A program made the position numbers and the translations under genes. From assembly GCF_002261425.1 (NCBI RefSeq), contig NZ_NEVJ01000003.1, forward strand, positions 558,001-622,000: a stretch of DNA of 64,000 nt, read 5' to 3'. Below, in pieces: positions 50,043-58,747 of this stretch (position 1 is the stretch's first letter; each line of letters starts with the position of its first letter). The notes under the pieces were generated by a model. The model was not told the origin of the DNA, did not search any database, and saw only the letters and a list, made by a program, of their open reading frames with translations. The stretch comes from Bordetella genomosp. 9. Its GTDB lineage: Bacteria; Pseudomonadota; Gammaproteobacteria; Burkholderiales; Burkholderiaceae_B.

Positions 50043-51107
50043 TCAATCCTGTAGTTTCATGCCGGTGGCCTTGACCAGCTCGGCCAGCTGCTTGCCGTCG
50101 GCGCGGATGTACTCGGTGGCCTGCTGCTTCTGCTGCGGCATCGGGATGGCGTTCTGCGCGGCCAGGATTTTCCGGAACTCCGGTCGGTCCTGCACCGTCT
50201 TCAGCGCGTTCGCCAGTTTGTCGACCACGGCGGCCGGCGTGCCGGCCGGTACGGCCAGGCTGTACCAGCTGCCGGATACCATCTCGGGCAATCCCGCTTC
50301 CGCGAAGGTCGGCACGTCCGGCAGGTCGGGCGACCGTTCCTTGTTCGCATAGGCCAGCGCGCGCAGCTTGCCCGACTTGATGAAAGGCAGGACCGCGGAG
50401 ATGTTCAGCAGCCCGACCGGCACCGTGCCGGCCACCATGTCGTTGACGGCCGGCGCGGCGCCCTTGTAGGGCACGTGCACCAGGTCCACCTTGGCGTAGT
50501 ACTTGAACATCTCCGCCGCGATGTGCGGCGAGCTGCCCATGCCGGCCGAGGCGTAGTTCAGCTTGCCCGGCTGGGACTTCGCCAGGGCGATGAATTCCTT
50601 CAGGTCCCGCGCGGGGACCGACGGGTAGACCGTCAGGATGTTGGGCACGTTGGCCACCATGCCGACGAATTCGAAGTCCTCGATGCCCTTGTAGGGCACC
50701 TTGGTCGCCGCCGGCGTGACCGTGTGCGCGGCCGCCGTACCCAGCAACAAGGTATAGCCGTCGGGCGCGGCCTTCGCCACATAGGCCGCGCCTATGCTGG
50801 CGCCGCCGCCCGGCTTGTTTTCGACGATGACCGACTGGCCCAGGGTTTCGCCCAGCTCCTTGGCCAGCGCCCGCCCGAGCAGGTCGGCGGGGCCGCCGAC
50901 CGCGTAGGGATTGACCAGCACGATGGCATGCGAGGGGTAGGCATCGGCCGCGTTCGCGGCGGGCAGCAGCAGGCTGAACGCGGCCGCCGCGAGCGATGCG
51001 CGCCAGGCCGCCCTCAGCGCGGTGGGCAGCGAACGCCGCGGCGATGCCGGGAGCGACTTCCGCAGCGGGCCCGGCGCTGCCGGCGGGATAAGGCGGGGCG
51101 TGTTCAT
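50043..51107 (-). CDS. Bug-family periplasmic receptor of the acyl-CoA catabolic operon
   Basis: A 354-residue Bug/TctC receptor. The signal sequence is long (hydrophobic core about residues 38-52, cleavage near AANAA), then YPSHAIVLVNPYAVGGPADLLGR, VIVENKPGGGASIG and VPYKGAAPAVNDMVAG. ATG 51107 has AAAGGAGA about 7 nt upstream; the open frame beyond it is a shadow of the CoA-transferase gene. Its place between CoA-transferase and hydratase genes suggests it captures the carboxylate that this operon degrades. Confidence 0.88.
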   Translation of the reverse strand: MNTPRLIPPAAPGPLRKSLPASPRRSLPTALRAAWRASLAAAAFSLLLPAANAADAYPSHAIVLVNPYAVGGPADLLGRALAKELGETLGQSVIVENKPGGGASIGAAYVAKAAPDGYTLLLGTAAAHTVTPAATKVPYKGIEDFEFVGMVANVPNILTVYPSVPARDLKEFIALAKSQPGKLNYASAGMGSSPHIAAEMFKYYAKVDLVHVPYKGAAPAVNDMVAGTVPVGLLNISAVLPFIKSGKLRALAYANKERSPDLPDVPTFAEAGLPEMVSGSWYSLAVPAGTPAAVVDKLANALKTVQDRPEFRKILAAQNAIPMPQQKQQATEYIRADGKQLAELVKATGMKLQD

Positions 51108-51177
51108 TTCTGTCTCCTTTGTGCTTATCGGCTCGCGGTCCACCGCGCGCTCGGTTCCAATCTCGTGCGTCTCGTGC

Positions 51178-52374
51178 CTACACCGCGCCGGCGCCGCGCA
51201 GGCTGGCGATCTGGCCATCGTCCAGGCCCAGCTTCTCGCGCAGCACCTCGTCCGTGTGTTCGCCCAGCAGCGGCGGCCGGCCCACCTGGGGATCGTCCAT
51301 GCCGTCGAAGCGCAGCGGCACCCGCAGCCCCGGAAAACGGCCGACCAGGGGATGGTCGAAGTCCACCACCATGCCGCGCGCGGCCACGTGCTCGTTGGCC
51401 AGGACTTCGTCCACCTGCAGGATGGGGCCGGCGGGCACGCCCGCCGCATCGCAGCGGCGGCACAGCTCGTCCCGGTCCAGCCGGCGTATCGCCTGCTGCA
51501 GGCCGGCCATGATGTCCTCGCGCCTGGCCAGGCGATCGGCGTTGCGGGCCAGGGCGGGATCGGCGGCCCAGGCTTCCAGGCCCAGCAGGTTGCACAGCGG
51601 CGCCCAATGCTGATCGCTGCCGGTGATCTGCACCCATTTGCCATCCGCGCAGATGAACGCCGCCGACGGGATGCGGCCCGGATGCTCGGTGCCCAGGCGC
51701 TCCGGCACCTCGCCCAGCGTGAACCAGCGCGCGGCGGCCAGCGACAGCAGCCCCACCTGCCCGTCGAACATGGAAAAGTCCACGTGGCAGCCCCGCCCGG
51801 TCTTCTCGCGCCCCGCCAGGGCCGACAGGATGGCGATGCACACCCACAGGCCCGAGCTCAGGTCGGCCACCGGCAGGCCCGGCTTGACCGGCCCACCGCC
51901 GCGTTCGCCGGTCAGGCTCATGATGCCGCACATGGCCTGGAACACTGTGTCGTAGCCCTTGCGCTTCGCATACGGACCGGTTTCCCCGAAGCCCGTGCAA
52001 CTGACGTGGACCAGGCGGTCGTTCAGTGGCGCGAGCGCCGCATGGTCCAGGCCGTATTTCTTCAGTGTCCCGACCGGAAAGTTTTCCAGCAGCACGTCCG
52101 CCTGAGCCGCCAGGCGCCGCACCACGTCCTGGCCTTGCGCGGAACGCAGGTTGACCGTGATCGAACGCTTGCTGCGGTTGAAGGCCATGTAATAGGCCGA
52201 CACCCTGCCCCGCTCACCCTGCACGACCGGTTCGAAATCGCGCGTCTCGTCGCCGCTGCCGGGCTGTTCGACCTTGATCACCTCCGCGCCCAGTTCCGCC
52301 AGGATCATGGACGCGAATGGACATGCCAGCACGCGCGACAGGTCCAGGATGGTGATGCCTTCCAGCGGTCTCAT
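51178..52374 (-). CDS. Class III CoA-transferase (CaiB/BaiF family), minus-strand copy
   Basis: A 398-residue family III CoA-transferase. The N-terminal GITILDLSRVLACPFASMILAELGAEVIKVE is the family start, and Asp171 in PGLPVADLSSG is the likely catalytic aspartate that carries the acyl-anhydride. The KRSITVNL segment is present. It moves CoA between carboxylic acids, here probably from a dicarboxyl-CoA to the imported acid. The start overlaps the stop of the upstream enoyl-CoA hydratase gene by 4 nt. Confidence 0.9.
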   Translation of the reverse strand: MRPLEGITILDLSRVLACPFASMILAELGAEVIKVEQPGSGDETRDFEPVVQGERGRVSAYYMAFNRSKRSITVNLRSAQGQDVVRRLAAQADVLLENFPVGTLKKYGLDHAALAPLNDRLVHVSCTGFGETGPYAKRKGYDTVFQAMCGIMSLTGERGGGPVKPGLPVADLSSGLWVCIAILSALAGREKTGRGCHVDFSMFDGQVGLLSLAAARWFTLGEVPERLGTEHPGRIPSAAFICADGKWVQITGSDQHWAPLCNLLGLEAWAADPALARNADRLARREDIMAGLQQAIRRLDRDELCRRCDAAGVPAGPILQVDEVLANEHVAARGMVVDFDHPLVGRFPGLRVPLRFDGMDDPQVGRPPLLGEHTDEVLREKLGLDDGQIASLRGAGAV

Positions 52375-53102
52375 GCCTTGTCCTTGCGAAAGCCGCGCAT
52401 CATGACGTTGGCGTCGCGGCCGACTTCCAGCGCCTGGGCCAGGCCCAGGTCGGCCGCGCGGTGGAAAGCGCGCTTGGTCGTGGCCATGGCGATGGGACTC
52501 CAGCCGGCTACCTTGCGCGCCAGTTCCAGGGCCGTGTCGACAACCTGTTCATCGGGGACGACGCGGTTGCACAGGCCCCAGGCCTTGGCCGCGTGGCCGT
52601 CCAGCGGCTCGGCCAGCGCGACCAGCTCGAAGGCCTGCTTGCGGCCCAGCTGGCGCACGAGATTGGCCATCACCACCGCGGCGACGATGCCATGCTTGAG
52701 TTCCGGGTAGCCGAAGCGCACGGTTTCCGACATCACGCACATGTCGCACGCGATGGCCAGGCCGGCGCCCCCGCCCAGGGCGTTACCGCGCACGGCCGAG
52801 ATCACCGGCTTGTTCATCTGCGAGAACACCAGGTGCAGGCTGGTGGTCAGGTCGGCGCGAGCGCTGACCGCTTGCGGATCCTGCGGCGTCAGCGCTGAAA
52901 ACTCGGTGGTGTCGGCGCCCGCGCAGAAGGATTTGCCCGCGCCGGTCAGCACCACGGCATGGATGCCGTCGGTGCGATCGGCGGCGCGCAAGCCGTCCAG
53001 CAGCTCCTGGGTCAGGCGCGTGTTGAGGGCGTTGTGCTTTTCGGGGCGGTTCAGCGTCAGAAGGCGTACCGCGTCGCGGTCTTCGATGAGCAGGTGTTCC
53101 AT
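52371..53102 (-). CDS. Enoyl-CoA hydratase/isomerase family protein (operon copy B)
   Basis: A 243-residue crotonase-fold enzyme with GKSFCAGADTTEFSA and VRGNALGGGAGLAIACDMCVMSE as oxyanion-hole segments, and YPELKHGIVAAVVMANLVRQLG in the active-site helix. ATG 53102 gives a normal N-terminus (MEHLLIEDRDAVRLLTLNRPEKHNALN); an in-frame ATG at 53162 would add 20 residues without family similarity. Neither has a strong ribosome site. It is clearly different from copy A, so the two probably act on different steps. Confidence 0.85.
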   Translation of the reverse strand: MEHLLIEDRDAVRLLTLNRPEKHNALNTRLTQELLDGLRAADRTDGIHAVVLTGAGKSFCAGADTTEFSALTPQDPQAVSARADLTTSLHLVFSQMNKPVISAVRGNALGGGAGLAIACDMCVMSETVRFGYPELKHGIVAAVVMANLVRQLGRKQAFELVALAEPLDGHAAKAWGLCNRVVPDEQVVDTALELARKVAGWSPIAMATTKRAFHRAADLGLAQALEVGRDANVMMRGFRKDKA

Positions 53103-53199
53103 GGGTATCGTCGTGCGTGTCGCCAGTGGTTGTGTTTCGGGGCATGCCGATCCGGCTGCCATGAGATCGATGCTAAGGGGCGGCGTCGGGATGCGGGGT

Positions 53200-54150
53200 T
53201 CAGGCAGCCATCGCCCGCAGCCTGCCGGTGGCGTCGGCCAGTTCGCGCACCAGTTGAGCCATTACGGCGGCGGCGGGCTCGATGCGTGACACCAGGCCTG
53301 CCGACTGGCCCAATTCCACCTTGCCCCACTCGACGTCGCCATCCAGCGCCGCCTGCTTGAGCGTGCTCTTCTTGAACAGCGCCAGGTAGTCTTCCTGCGC
53401 GACCTGGTCGCGCTCGGCCGCGAACACCGCCTGCGCGAACGCATTGCGCAGGCCCCGTATCGGCAGGTCGCGGCGCCCCACCAGGGCCGTGTCGTGGACA
53501 TCCGCGGCCAGCACCACCGCCTTGTAGTTGGCGTGCACGGTCGCCTCTTCGGTCAGCAGGAATCGCGTGCCCAGCTGCACGGCGTCCGCGCCCAGCGCGA
53601 GCAAGGCGGCAATGCCCCAGCCGTCGGCCACGCCGCCGCTGGCGATCACCGGGATCGACACTTCCTGCAGGACGCGCCGCACGGTGACCAGGGTGGTGAC
53701 CTCGCTGGCCGGCGGATGCCCGCCGGCTTCGGCCCCCACCACCACCAGGGCGTCGACGCCCGCCGCCGCGGCCTTGCGGGCGTGCTCCAGCGACGCCACC
53801 ACATGGATCCACTTCGCGCCGATGTCATGGAACCTGGACAGGTGGGCCTTGGGGCTGCCTTGCGACGCGATCACCACCGGGACGCGGCCGTTGTGCATCG
53901 CATCGAGAATGTCGGCGGCGCCCTGGCGATAGAGCGGAATATTGACCGCGTAGGGCCGGTCGGTGCCGGCGGCCAGCTCGGCAAGCACGCGCACGAAGTC
54001 GTCCTGCCTTAACGGGCCGGCTGCCAGCACGCCCAGGCCGCCCGCGTTGGAAACCGCCGCGGGCAAGGCGGCGCTGGATGACGCCCAGCTCATGCCTGCC
54101 TGCACGATGGGATGCTCGATGCCGAGCATGTCGGTGATTCTTGTGCGCAT
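53200..54150 (-). CDS. Nitronate monooxygenase-like (2-nitropropane dioxygenase family) flavoprotein
   Basis: A 316-residue FMN-dependent TIM-barrel protein. IEHPIVQAGMSWASSS opens the family, GAEAGGHPPASEVTTL carries the catalytic-type His (about residue 130s), and VIASGGVADGWGIAALLALGADAVQLGTRFL is the FMN phosphate site. Family members oxidise nitronates such as propionate 3-nitronate, or act as enoyl reductases in acyl pathways; the CoA-gene context makes both plausible. It is first in the minus-strand operon and divergent from the second CoA-transferase gene. Confidence 0.87.
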   Translation of the reverse strand: MRTRITDMLGIEHPIVQAGMSWASSSAALPAAVSNAGGLGVLAAGPLRQDDFVRVLAELAAGTDRPYAVNIPLYRQGAADILDAMHNGRVPVVIASQGSPKAHLSRFHDIGAKWIHVVASLEHARKAAAAGVDALVVVGAEAGGHPPASEVTTLVTVRRVLQEVSIPVIASGGVADGWGIAALLALGADAVQLGTRFLLTEEATVHANYKAVVLAADVHDTALVGRRDLPIRGLRNAFAQAVFAAERDQVAQEDYLALFKKSTLKQAALDGDVEWGKVELGQSAGLVSRIEPAAAVMAQLVRELADATGRLRAMAA

Positions 54151-54171
54151 GGCCCTGGATAACCGTGAAAG

Positions 54172-54211
54172 TAGTTGATAAACTAAACTAAGTAGTGGAC
54201 AAAATCAACTA
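54172..54211. promoter_or_regulatory. Inverted repeat between divergent operons, probable operator
   Basis: TAGTTGAT (54172-54179) and ATCAACTA (54204-54211) form a perfect 8-bp inverted repeat around a 24-nt A/T-rich centre. It fills most of the 76-nt gap between the nitronate monooxygenase and CoA-transferase genes, so a protein bound here could control both. The MarR protein encoded at 45931 is the obvious candidate, by operon membership only. Confidence 0.5.
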
Positions 54212-54226
54212 TCCGAGAAAATCGGC

Positions 54227-55510
54227 ATGAACAAAATGGAGACAACGGCGGCGGACGCCGATATGGCCCTGCCGCTGGCTGGCATACGCGTGGTCGACCT
54301 GACGTCGGCGGTGGTCGGGCCTTATTGCACGCAGGTGCTGGCCGACTACGGCGCGGACGTCATCAAGGTGGAGGAAAAGTCGGGCGACGTCATCCGCTGG
54401 ATCTCCGGCAGATCGCGCACGCCCGGCATGTCGGGCAAGTTCATGCACATGAACCGCAACAAGCGCAGCGTTTCGCTGGACCTGAAGCAGCCGGCCGGCC
54501 GCGATGCCTTGCTGAAGCTGGTGGACAGCGCCGATGTCTTCCTGCACAACATGCGCAGCGCCGCGGTGGCTCGCCTGGGCCTGGACGCGGACAGCCTGAT
54601 GGCGCGGCGCGCCGACCTGCTCTATTGCGGCATCGTCGGCTTCGGCAGCGATGGCCGCTATGCCGGCCGGCCGGCCTACGATTCCATCCTGCAAGGCGGC
54701 ACCGCGCTGGCCAGCCTGCTGGCTGGCGCGGACGGCGAACCGCGCTACGTGCCCTATGTGGTGATCGACCGCACGGCCGGCCTGATGGTCGCGCACGCGC
54801 TGCTGGCCGCCTTGTTCGCGCGCCAGCGCGATGGGCGTGGCCGGGTGATCGAGGTGCCGATGTTCGAAAGCTATGCGGGCCTGCTGCTGGGGGAGCATCT
54901 GTATGGCCATAGCTTCGATCCCCCCACCGATCGCCTGGGCGACCGGCGGCTGCTGGACGCCAATGCGCGGCCGGTCCGCACGCGTGACGGCCACGTATGC
55001 ATCACGACCAATACGGACGCACAGGTGCACAAGCTGTTCGCGGCGCTGGGACGCGCGGACCTGGCGCAGGACGCGCGTTTCAGCACGTCGCTGGCGCGCA
55101 TCGAGCACATCTCCGAGTTCTTCTCCATCCGCGCCGAACTGCTGGCGCAACGCGGCACGGACGAGATCGTGCAGCTGCTGCTGGCGCACGATATCCCGTG
55201 CATGCCTTGCCACACGCTGGAATCGCTGCTGGCCGATCCGCATCTGGGCGATGTGGGGTTGGTGCAGCCGGGGCAGCATCCGACGCAGGGTGCCATCCGG
55301 CATATCCGGCCGACAGTCCGCATGACGGGCTATGAACCGTCCGTGCGGCTGCCGGCGCCGCATATCGGCGAGCATACCCGCGCCGTGCTCGCCGACCTCG
55401 GATACGAGACCGAACAGATCGCCGCGCTCTACGACAGCGGCGCCGCGTACACCGCGGCCGACGCGCCGCCGGCGCCGAAACCTATAACCACTCCGGAGAC
55501 AAAAAAGTGA
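54227..55510 (+). CDS. Class III CoA-transferase (CaiB/BaiF family), plus-strand copy
   Basis: A 427-residue family III CoA-transferase. GIRVVDLTSAVVGPYCTQVLADYGADVIKVEE is the conserved start, KRSVSLDLKQPAGR follows, and Asp181 in PYVVIDRTAG is the probable catalytic Asp. It is divergent from the other operon and shares its control region, and its stop overlaps the GTG of the Bug gene (GTGA, 55507-55510). It resembles the minus-strand copy only at family level. Probable role: CoA activation of a second carboxylate substrate. Confidence 0.9.
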   Translation: MNKMETTAADADMALPLAGIRVVDLTSAVVGPYCTQVLADYGADVIKVEEKSGDVIRWISGRSRTPGMSGKFMHMNRNKRSVSLDLKQPAGRDALLKLVDSADVFLHNMRSAAVARLGLDADSLMARRADLLYCGIVGFGSDGRYAGRPAYDSILQGGTALASLLAGADGEPRYVPYVVIDRTAGLMVAHALLAALFARQRDGRGRVIEVPMFESYAGLLLGEHLYGHSFDPPTDRLGDRRLLDANARPVRTRDGHVCITTNTDAQVHKLFAALGRADLAQDARFSTSLARIEHISEFFSIRAELLAQRGTDEIVQLLLAHDIPCMPCHTLESLLADPHLGDVGLVQPGQHPTQGAIRHIRPTVRMTGYEPSVRLPAPHIGEHTRAVLADLGYETEQIAALYDSGAAYTAADAPPAPKPITTPETKK

Positions 55511-56484
55511 TAAACCTGCAGCGCCGCCGGCTCCTGGCCACCGCCGCCCTGGCCACGGCCGCGCCTCTGGTGCGCGCCGAGGGCGGCTTTCCCGATCATC
55601 CGCCACGCCTGATCGTCGGCTTCGCGCCCGGCGGCGGCAGCGATTTCATCGCGCGTGCCCTGGCCACGGAAATCGCCGGGCCGCTGGGCCAGCCGCTCAT
55701 CGTCGAGAATCGTCCCGGCGCCGGCGGCGCCATCGCGGCACGGGCAGCCGCCACGAGTCCGCCGAACGGCTACACCCTGTTCCTGGGCAGCGCGGCGACG
55801 TTCGTGATCAATCCGGTGCTGATGACCGACCTGCCCTACGACGCGGAAAAGGATTTCGTTCCTGTAGGGTCGGTAGCACGCTTCGACTACGTGCTGATGA
55901 CGCGGCCCAGCCTGCCCTACAAGACGCTGGCCGACCTGGTCGCGCACGCGAAGCAGAAACCGGGCGAACTGACCATCGGTTCCGCCGGCAATGGCTCGAA
56001 CACGCATCTGGCCGCGGCGGCGTTCCAGCAGGCCGCGGGCATCCAGTTGCGCCATATCCCCTACAAGGGCACCACGCCGGCCCTGACCGACCTCGCGGGC
56101 GGCAATATCGATTTGCTGTTCGACTCGGTGCCCACGGTGCTCAGCCTGGTGAAGTCCGGCAAGGTGAAGGGCCTGGCCACCACCGGGACCGCGCGCGAGG
56201 CGCTGCTGCCCGAGCTGCCCACCGTGATCGAAGCCGGCGTGCCGGGCTTTACCGCGAGCAACTGGTTCGCGGTGTTCGCGCCGGCGCGCACGCCGGACGA
56301 TCGGGTGGAACGGCTCAATGCTGCGATGCAAAAGGCGTTGACGGGGGCGGCACTGCGCGAGCAGCTGACGTCCACCGGCAACGTGCCGTTGCCAGGCAGC
56401 CCGCAGGACCTGCGGGCGCTGGTGAACCAGGAGCGCGCTTCCTATACGAAACTGATCAAGACCTCGGGCATCAAGATCGAGTGA
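55507..56484 (+). CDS. Bug-family periplasmic receptor (CoA-transferase partner)
   Basis: A 325-residue Bug/TctC receptor that starts at GTG 55507, translationally coupled to the CoA-transferase gene. The signal peptide is RRRLLATAALATAAPLVRA-like with twin-arginine-type RRR but no full Tat motif. FPDHPPRLIVGFAPGGGSDFIAR, LIVENRPGAGGAI and IPYKGTTPALTDLAGG are family landmarks. It is the fifth Bug receptor in the window. Ligand unknown; a carboxylate used by the adjacent CoA-transferase is the natural guess. Confidence 0.88.
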   Translation: MINLQRRRLLATAALATAAPLVRAEGGFPDHPPRLIVGFAPGGGSDFIARALATEIAGPLGQPLIVENRPGAGGAIAARAAATSPPNGYTLFLGSAATFVINPVLMTDLPYDAEKDFVPVGSVARFDYVLMTRPSLPYKTLADLVAHAKQKPGELTIGSAGNGSNTHLAAAAFQQAAGIQLRHIPYKGTTPALTDLAGGNIDLLFDSVPTVLSLVKSGKVKGLATTGTAREALLPELPTVIEAGVPGFTASNWFAVFAPARTPDDRVERLNAAMQKALTGAALREQLTSTGNVPLPGSPQDLRALVNQERASYTKLIKTSGIKIE

Positions 56485-56497
56485 GCGTCGTCCAGGG

Positions 56498-57175
56498 CTA
56501 GCGCGCCGACACGTACTTGACGATTTCCTGCGATGCGCCGGTGGTCCATGTGTCGATCAGCATCTTCACGCTGTCCAGGCGGACGCCGCCCTGCGCCTCG
56601 CGGCTGTTGGCGATTTCCTTGCCGGTGCCGCCACGTACCGCGGCATACAGCACTTCGCTGGTGACGCTATCGGTCACCTGGGTCTCGATGGCGATCTTGG
56701 CGTCCTGCGGACGTCCGCCTTCAATGGCGGCCTTGGCCCCCGTGATCACCAGGCTGATCGGAATGTATTGGTACGGCGCCAGCGGCTGGGTCTCGCTGCC
56801 CACTGCCGTGATCGCAACCCGGATGCGGGCCACGCCCGGTCCCGGCCGGTCCACCAGCCGCACCTGCTGGCCCAGCTTCTGCCGCAGCGACGTATCGGCA
56901 TAGGTCCGGATCTGCTCCAGCGTTTCGCGGGATACGTTCTCCGTGGGTTGCGGTTCGGGGTAGTAGGTCACCCGCTCCAGCAGGACGGCCTGGTAGCTGG
57001 CGGTCTGGAATTTCGGATTCAGATAGGAAAGCCGCGTGCCGCCGCCCGGCGCGCTGGTCTGGTGCATTTTGGCGTATTCATTGCCCAGGAATCCGGATTC
57101 CTTGGGCGGCGTACCCGCGCAACCTGCCAGGACGATCAGTGCGGCCGCCATGCCGCTTGTTTTGAGCATGTTCAT
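56498..57175 (-). CDS. DUF3313-family lipoprotein
   Basis: A 225-residue lipoprotein. The lipobox VLAGC puts the lipidated Cys at residue 19. The mature protein carries the DUF3313 pattern, with YLNPKFQTASYQAVLLERVTYYPEP near the start and VRLDSVKMLIDTWTTG near the end. Family members are outer-membrane or periplasmic lipoproteins with no assigned role. It converges on the Bug gene with a 13-nt gap and does not appear to belong to that operon. Confidence 0.82.
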   Translation of the reverse strand: MNMLKTSGMAAALIVLAGCAGTPPKESGFLGNEYAKMHQTSAPGGGTRLSYLNPKFQTASYQAVLLERVTYYPEPQPTENVSRETLEQIRTYADTSLRQKLGQQVRLVDRPGPGVARIRVAITAVGSETQPLAPYQYIPISLVITGAKAAIEGGRPQDAKIAIETQVTDSVTSEVLYAAVRGGTGKEIANSREAQGGVRLDSVKMLIDTWTTGASQEIVKYVSAR

Positions 57176-57273
57176 GTACGACTCCTCCCTGTGTGGACGG
57201 ATCGTATTGAACCACCGAACACGCGCTTCCGGCGGAATTAATGCAAGCGTCGCAAGCCACCGCGCCCGTGGGA

Positions 57274-57528
57274 TCAGGGCGCGGTCTCGGCCTCCGGCGT
57301 GGTCTTGCGCACGCCCCGGATATTGGTGATCGCCAGGCCCAGCTGCAGGGCGATCAAGGCGTAGGCATCGTCATGCAGGCCCCAGGCGATCCACAGCACG
57401 TTGCTGAGCAGGAAGACCCAGAAGCCGGCATTGCGGCGATGCTTGCGCGACGACGCGACCAGCCAGGCCGCGCCCAGCGACGCCGCCATGGCGGGCCATT
57501 GCAGCAGATCGATAATTTCCAACGCCAT
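57274..57528 (-). CDS. Small membrane protein (PnuC/SemiSWEET-like)
   Basis: An 84-residue protein with three hydrophobic segments (about residues 8-24, 33-47 and 50-64) and a short charged C-terminus. The LLSNVLWIAWGLHDDAYALIALQLGLAITNIRGV region resembles the three-helix units of PnuC and SemiSWEET transporters. ATG 57528 is chosen because the residues upstream in frame are Gly/His/Arg-rich and unlike a protein. No substrate can be assigned. Confidence 0.6.
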   Translation of the reverse strand: MALEIIDLLQWPAMAASLGAAWLVASSRKHRRNAGFWVFLLSNVLWIAWGLHDDAYALIALQLGLAITNIRGVRKTTPEAETAP

Positions 57529-57631
57529 GCCTGTTTTGCCTCGGTGATCCGGGCGGGAATGCCCGTGCCCGCGTCCATAGGCAAGCGGCGGGCCGGGGTT
57601 GGCCAAGCAGCCGGCCGGTTACGATGGCGCC

Positions 57632-58336
57632 ATGAAGGCATACTCCCATTACCAGGGCGTCATTTTCGACATGGACGGCCTGCTGCTGAATACCGAAACG
57701 CTGGCCGTGCGGGCGCTGGAGGCGGCCGGCCAGGAGATCGGCGTCGATACCCCGCGCGAGTTCTGCGTGTCCCTGATCGGTTCACCCGCCGACGTCTGCC
57801 GCCGGCTGCTGCTGGAACGGTGCGGCGGCGACGTCCCCGCGGACGCCTTGTTCGCCGCCGCGACGATCCGCCTGCATGGCTTGATCGACGACGGGCTGCT
57901 GGAATTGCGACCCGGCGCGGAGGCGCTTCTGCACCATCTCGACCAATGTGGCCTTCCGCGCGTCGTGGCCACGTCGTCGTCGCGCGAGAAAGCCAGGCAC
58001 CACCTGACGGCGGCCGGGATCCTGGGCCGCTTCGACGCGATCGTCACACGCGACGACGTCGCGCGTGGCAAGCCGCATCCCGACCTGTATCTGGGCGCGG
58101 TCGGCAAGCTCGGCATCGCGCCCGGCCACTGCCTGGCGCTGGAAGACTCCTACAACGGCGTGCGGGCCGCCCATGCGGCGGGCGTACCCGTGATCATGGT
58201 GCCGGACGTGCTGACGCCTACGGATGAGATGCGGGCGCGCTGCCTGGATATCCTGCCGGACCTGCGGCAGGTCATTCCGCTGCTGCATGGACGCCCCGCG
58301 GCACGGCCGGGAGGCCCTTCCGCCGCGGCGGGGTGA
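57632..58336 (+). CDS. HAD-superfamily phosphatase/phosphoglucomutase-like hydrolase
   Basis: A 234-residue HAD hydrolase. Motif I FDMDGLLLNTE has the nucleophile Asp13 and acid/base Asp15; motif II is VATSSSREK, motif III lies in GKPHPDLYLGAV and motif IV is LALEDSYNGVRAA. The small alpha-helical cap between motifs I and II places it in the subfamily of phosphoglycolate phosphatases, beta-phosphoglucomutases and sugar phosphatases. Start at ATG 57632 fits motif I; a TTG-rich upstream extension is not convincing. The physiological substrate is unknown. Confidence 0.85.
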   Translation: MKAYSHYQGVIFDMDGLLLNTETLAVRALEAAGQEIGVDTPREFCVSLIGSPADVCRRLLLERCGGDVPADALFAAATIRLHGLIDDGLLELRPGAEALLHHLDQCGLPRVVATSSSREKARHHLTAAGILGRFDAIVTRDDVARGKPHPDLYLGAVGKLGIAPGHCLALEDSYNGVRAAHAAGVPVIMVPDVLTPTDEMRARCLDILPDLRQVIPLLHGRPAARPGGPSAAAG

Positions 58337-58410
58337 CGGCGCATCGAAGGCGCCGACATGGGCATGGCCCATGCTGCGTTTGCGGCTCATACATCTCGCA
58401 GGAGCCAACG

Positions 58411-58602
58411 ATGACGCATCCGCAGAACGAGAACACCGACGACACTGGCGCGCAGGCGGACGATCGTTCGCGCGAAAACCAGCGCAGCCATGGCGACGCC
58501 CAGCACCACACCAAGAAAGACGGGCACGCCGACCAGCTCGGCACGGGCCAGGACCAGACCAGCAGCCGCCAACATGGGCAGGGAGCACGCCGTCCAGGGT
58601 AG
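58411..58602 (+). CDS. Small hydrophilic hypothetical protein
   Basis: A 63-residue, strongly polar protein rich in Asp, Gln, His, Thr and Gly, with no hydrophobic segment. It starts at ATG 58411 with GGAG about 7 nt upstream. It looks intrinsically disordered, like small stress-associated proteins found near UspA genes. Composition makes a chance frame possible, but the ribosome site and position favour a gene. No function assigned. Confidence 0.5.
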   Translation: MTHPQNENTDDTGAQADDRSRENQRSHGDAQHHTKKDGHADQLGTGQDQTSSRQHGQGARRPG

Positions 58603-58609
58603 AAGGGAA

Positions 58610-58711
58610 GGCTTGCCGACCGCCATCGAGACGATCGACGCACCTGGATTCGGACCGCCCCTGCACAGACATCGCGCGGGCGAAGTGTCCTACGTCCTGG
58701 AAGGACTCCTG
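58610..58711 (+). pseudogene. Relic of a cupin-domain gene
   Basis: About 34 codons in one frame read TIETIDAPGFGPPLHRHRAGEVSYVLEG-like sequence (here broken into GFGPPLHRHRAGEVSYVLEG), a clear cupin motif 1 with its two His and Glu. No start, no ribosome site and no second cupin motif are present; the sequence ends in a tandem GCCCGGGCTTGAT repeat and a stop. It is best read as the leftover of a quercetinase-like cupin gene. Confidence 0.55.
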
Positions 58712-58712
58712 G

Positions 58713-58738
58713 GCCCGGGCTTGATGCCCGGGCTTGAT
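58713..58738 (+). repeat. Two tandem copies of a 13-bp repeat
   Basis: GCCCGGGCTTGAT occurs at 58713-58725 and again directly at 58726-58738. The second copy supplies the left half of the FNR-type box that follows. It is immediately downstream of the cupin relic. Confidence 0.85.
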
Positions 58739-58747
58739 CGAAATCAA
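58734..58747. promoter_or_regulatory. FNR/Anr-type box (perfect match)
   Basis: TTGAT (58734-58738), CGAA, ATCAA (58743-58747) is an exact match to the FNR/Anr consensus TTGAT-N4-ATCAA. It lies 54 nt before the ATG of the small gene at 58802. Activation under low oxygen of that gene, the UspA gene and perhaps the alcohol dehydrogenase gene is inferred. Confidence 0.75.
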
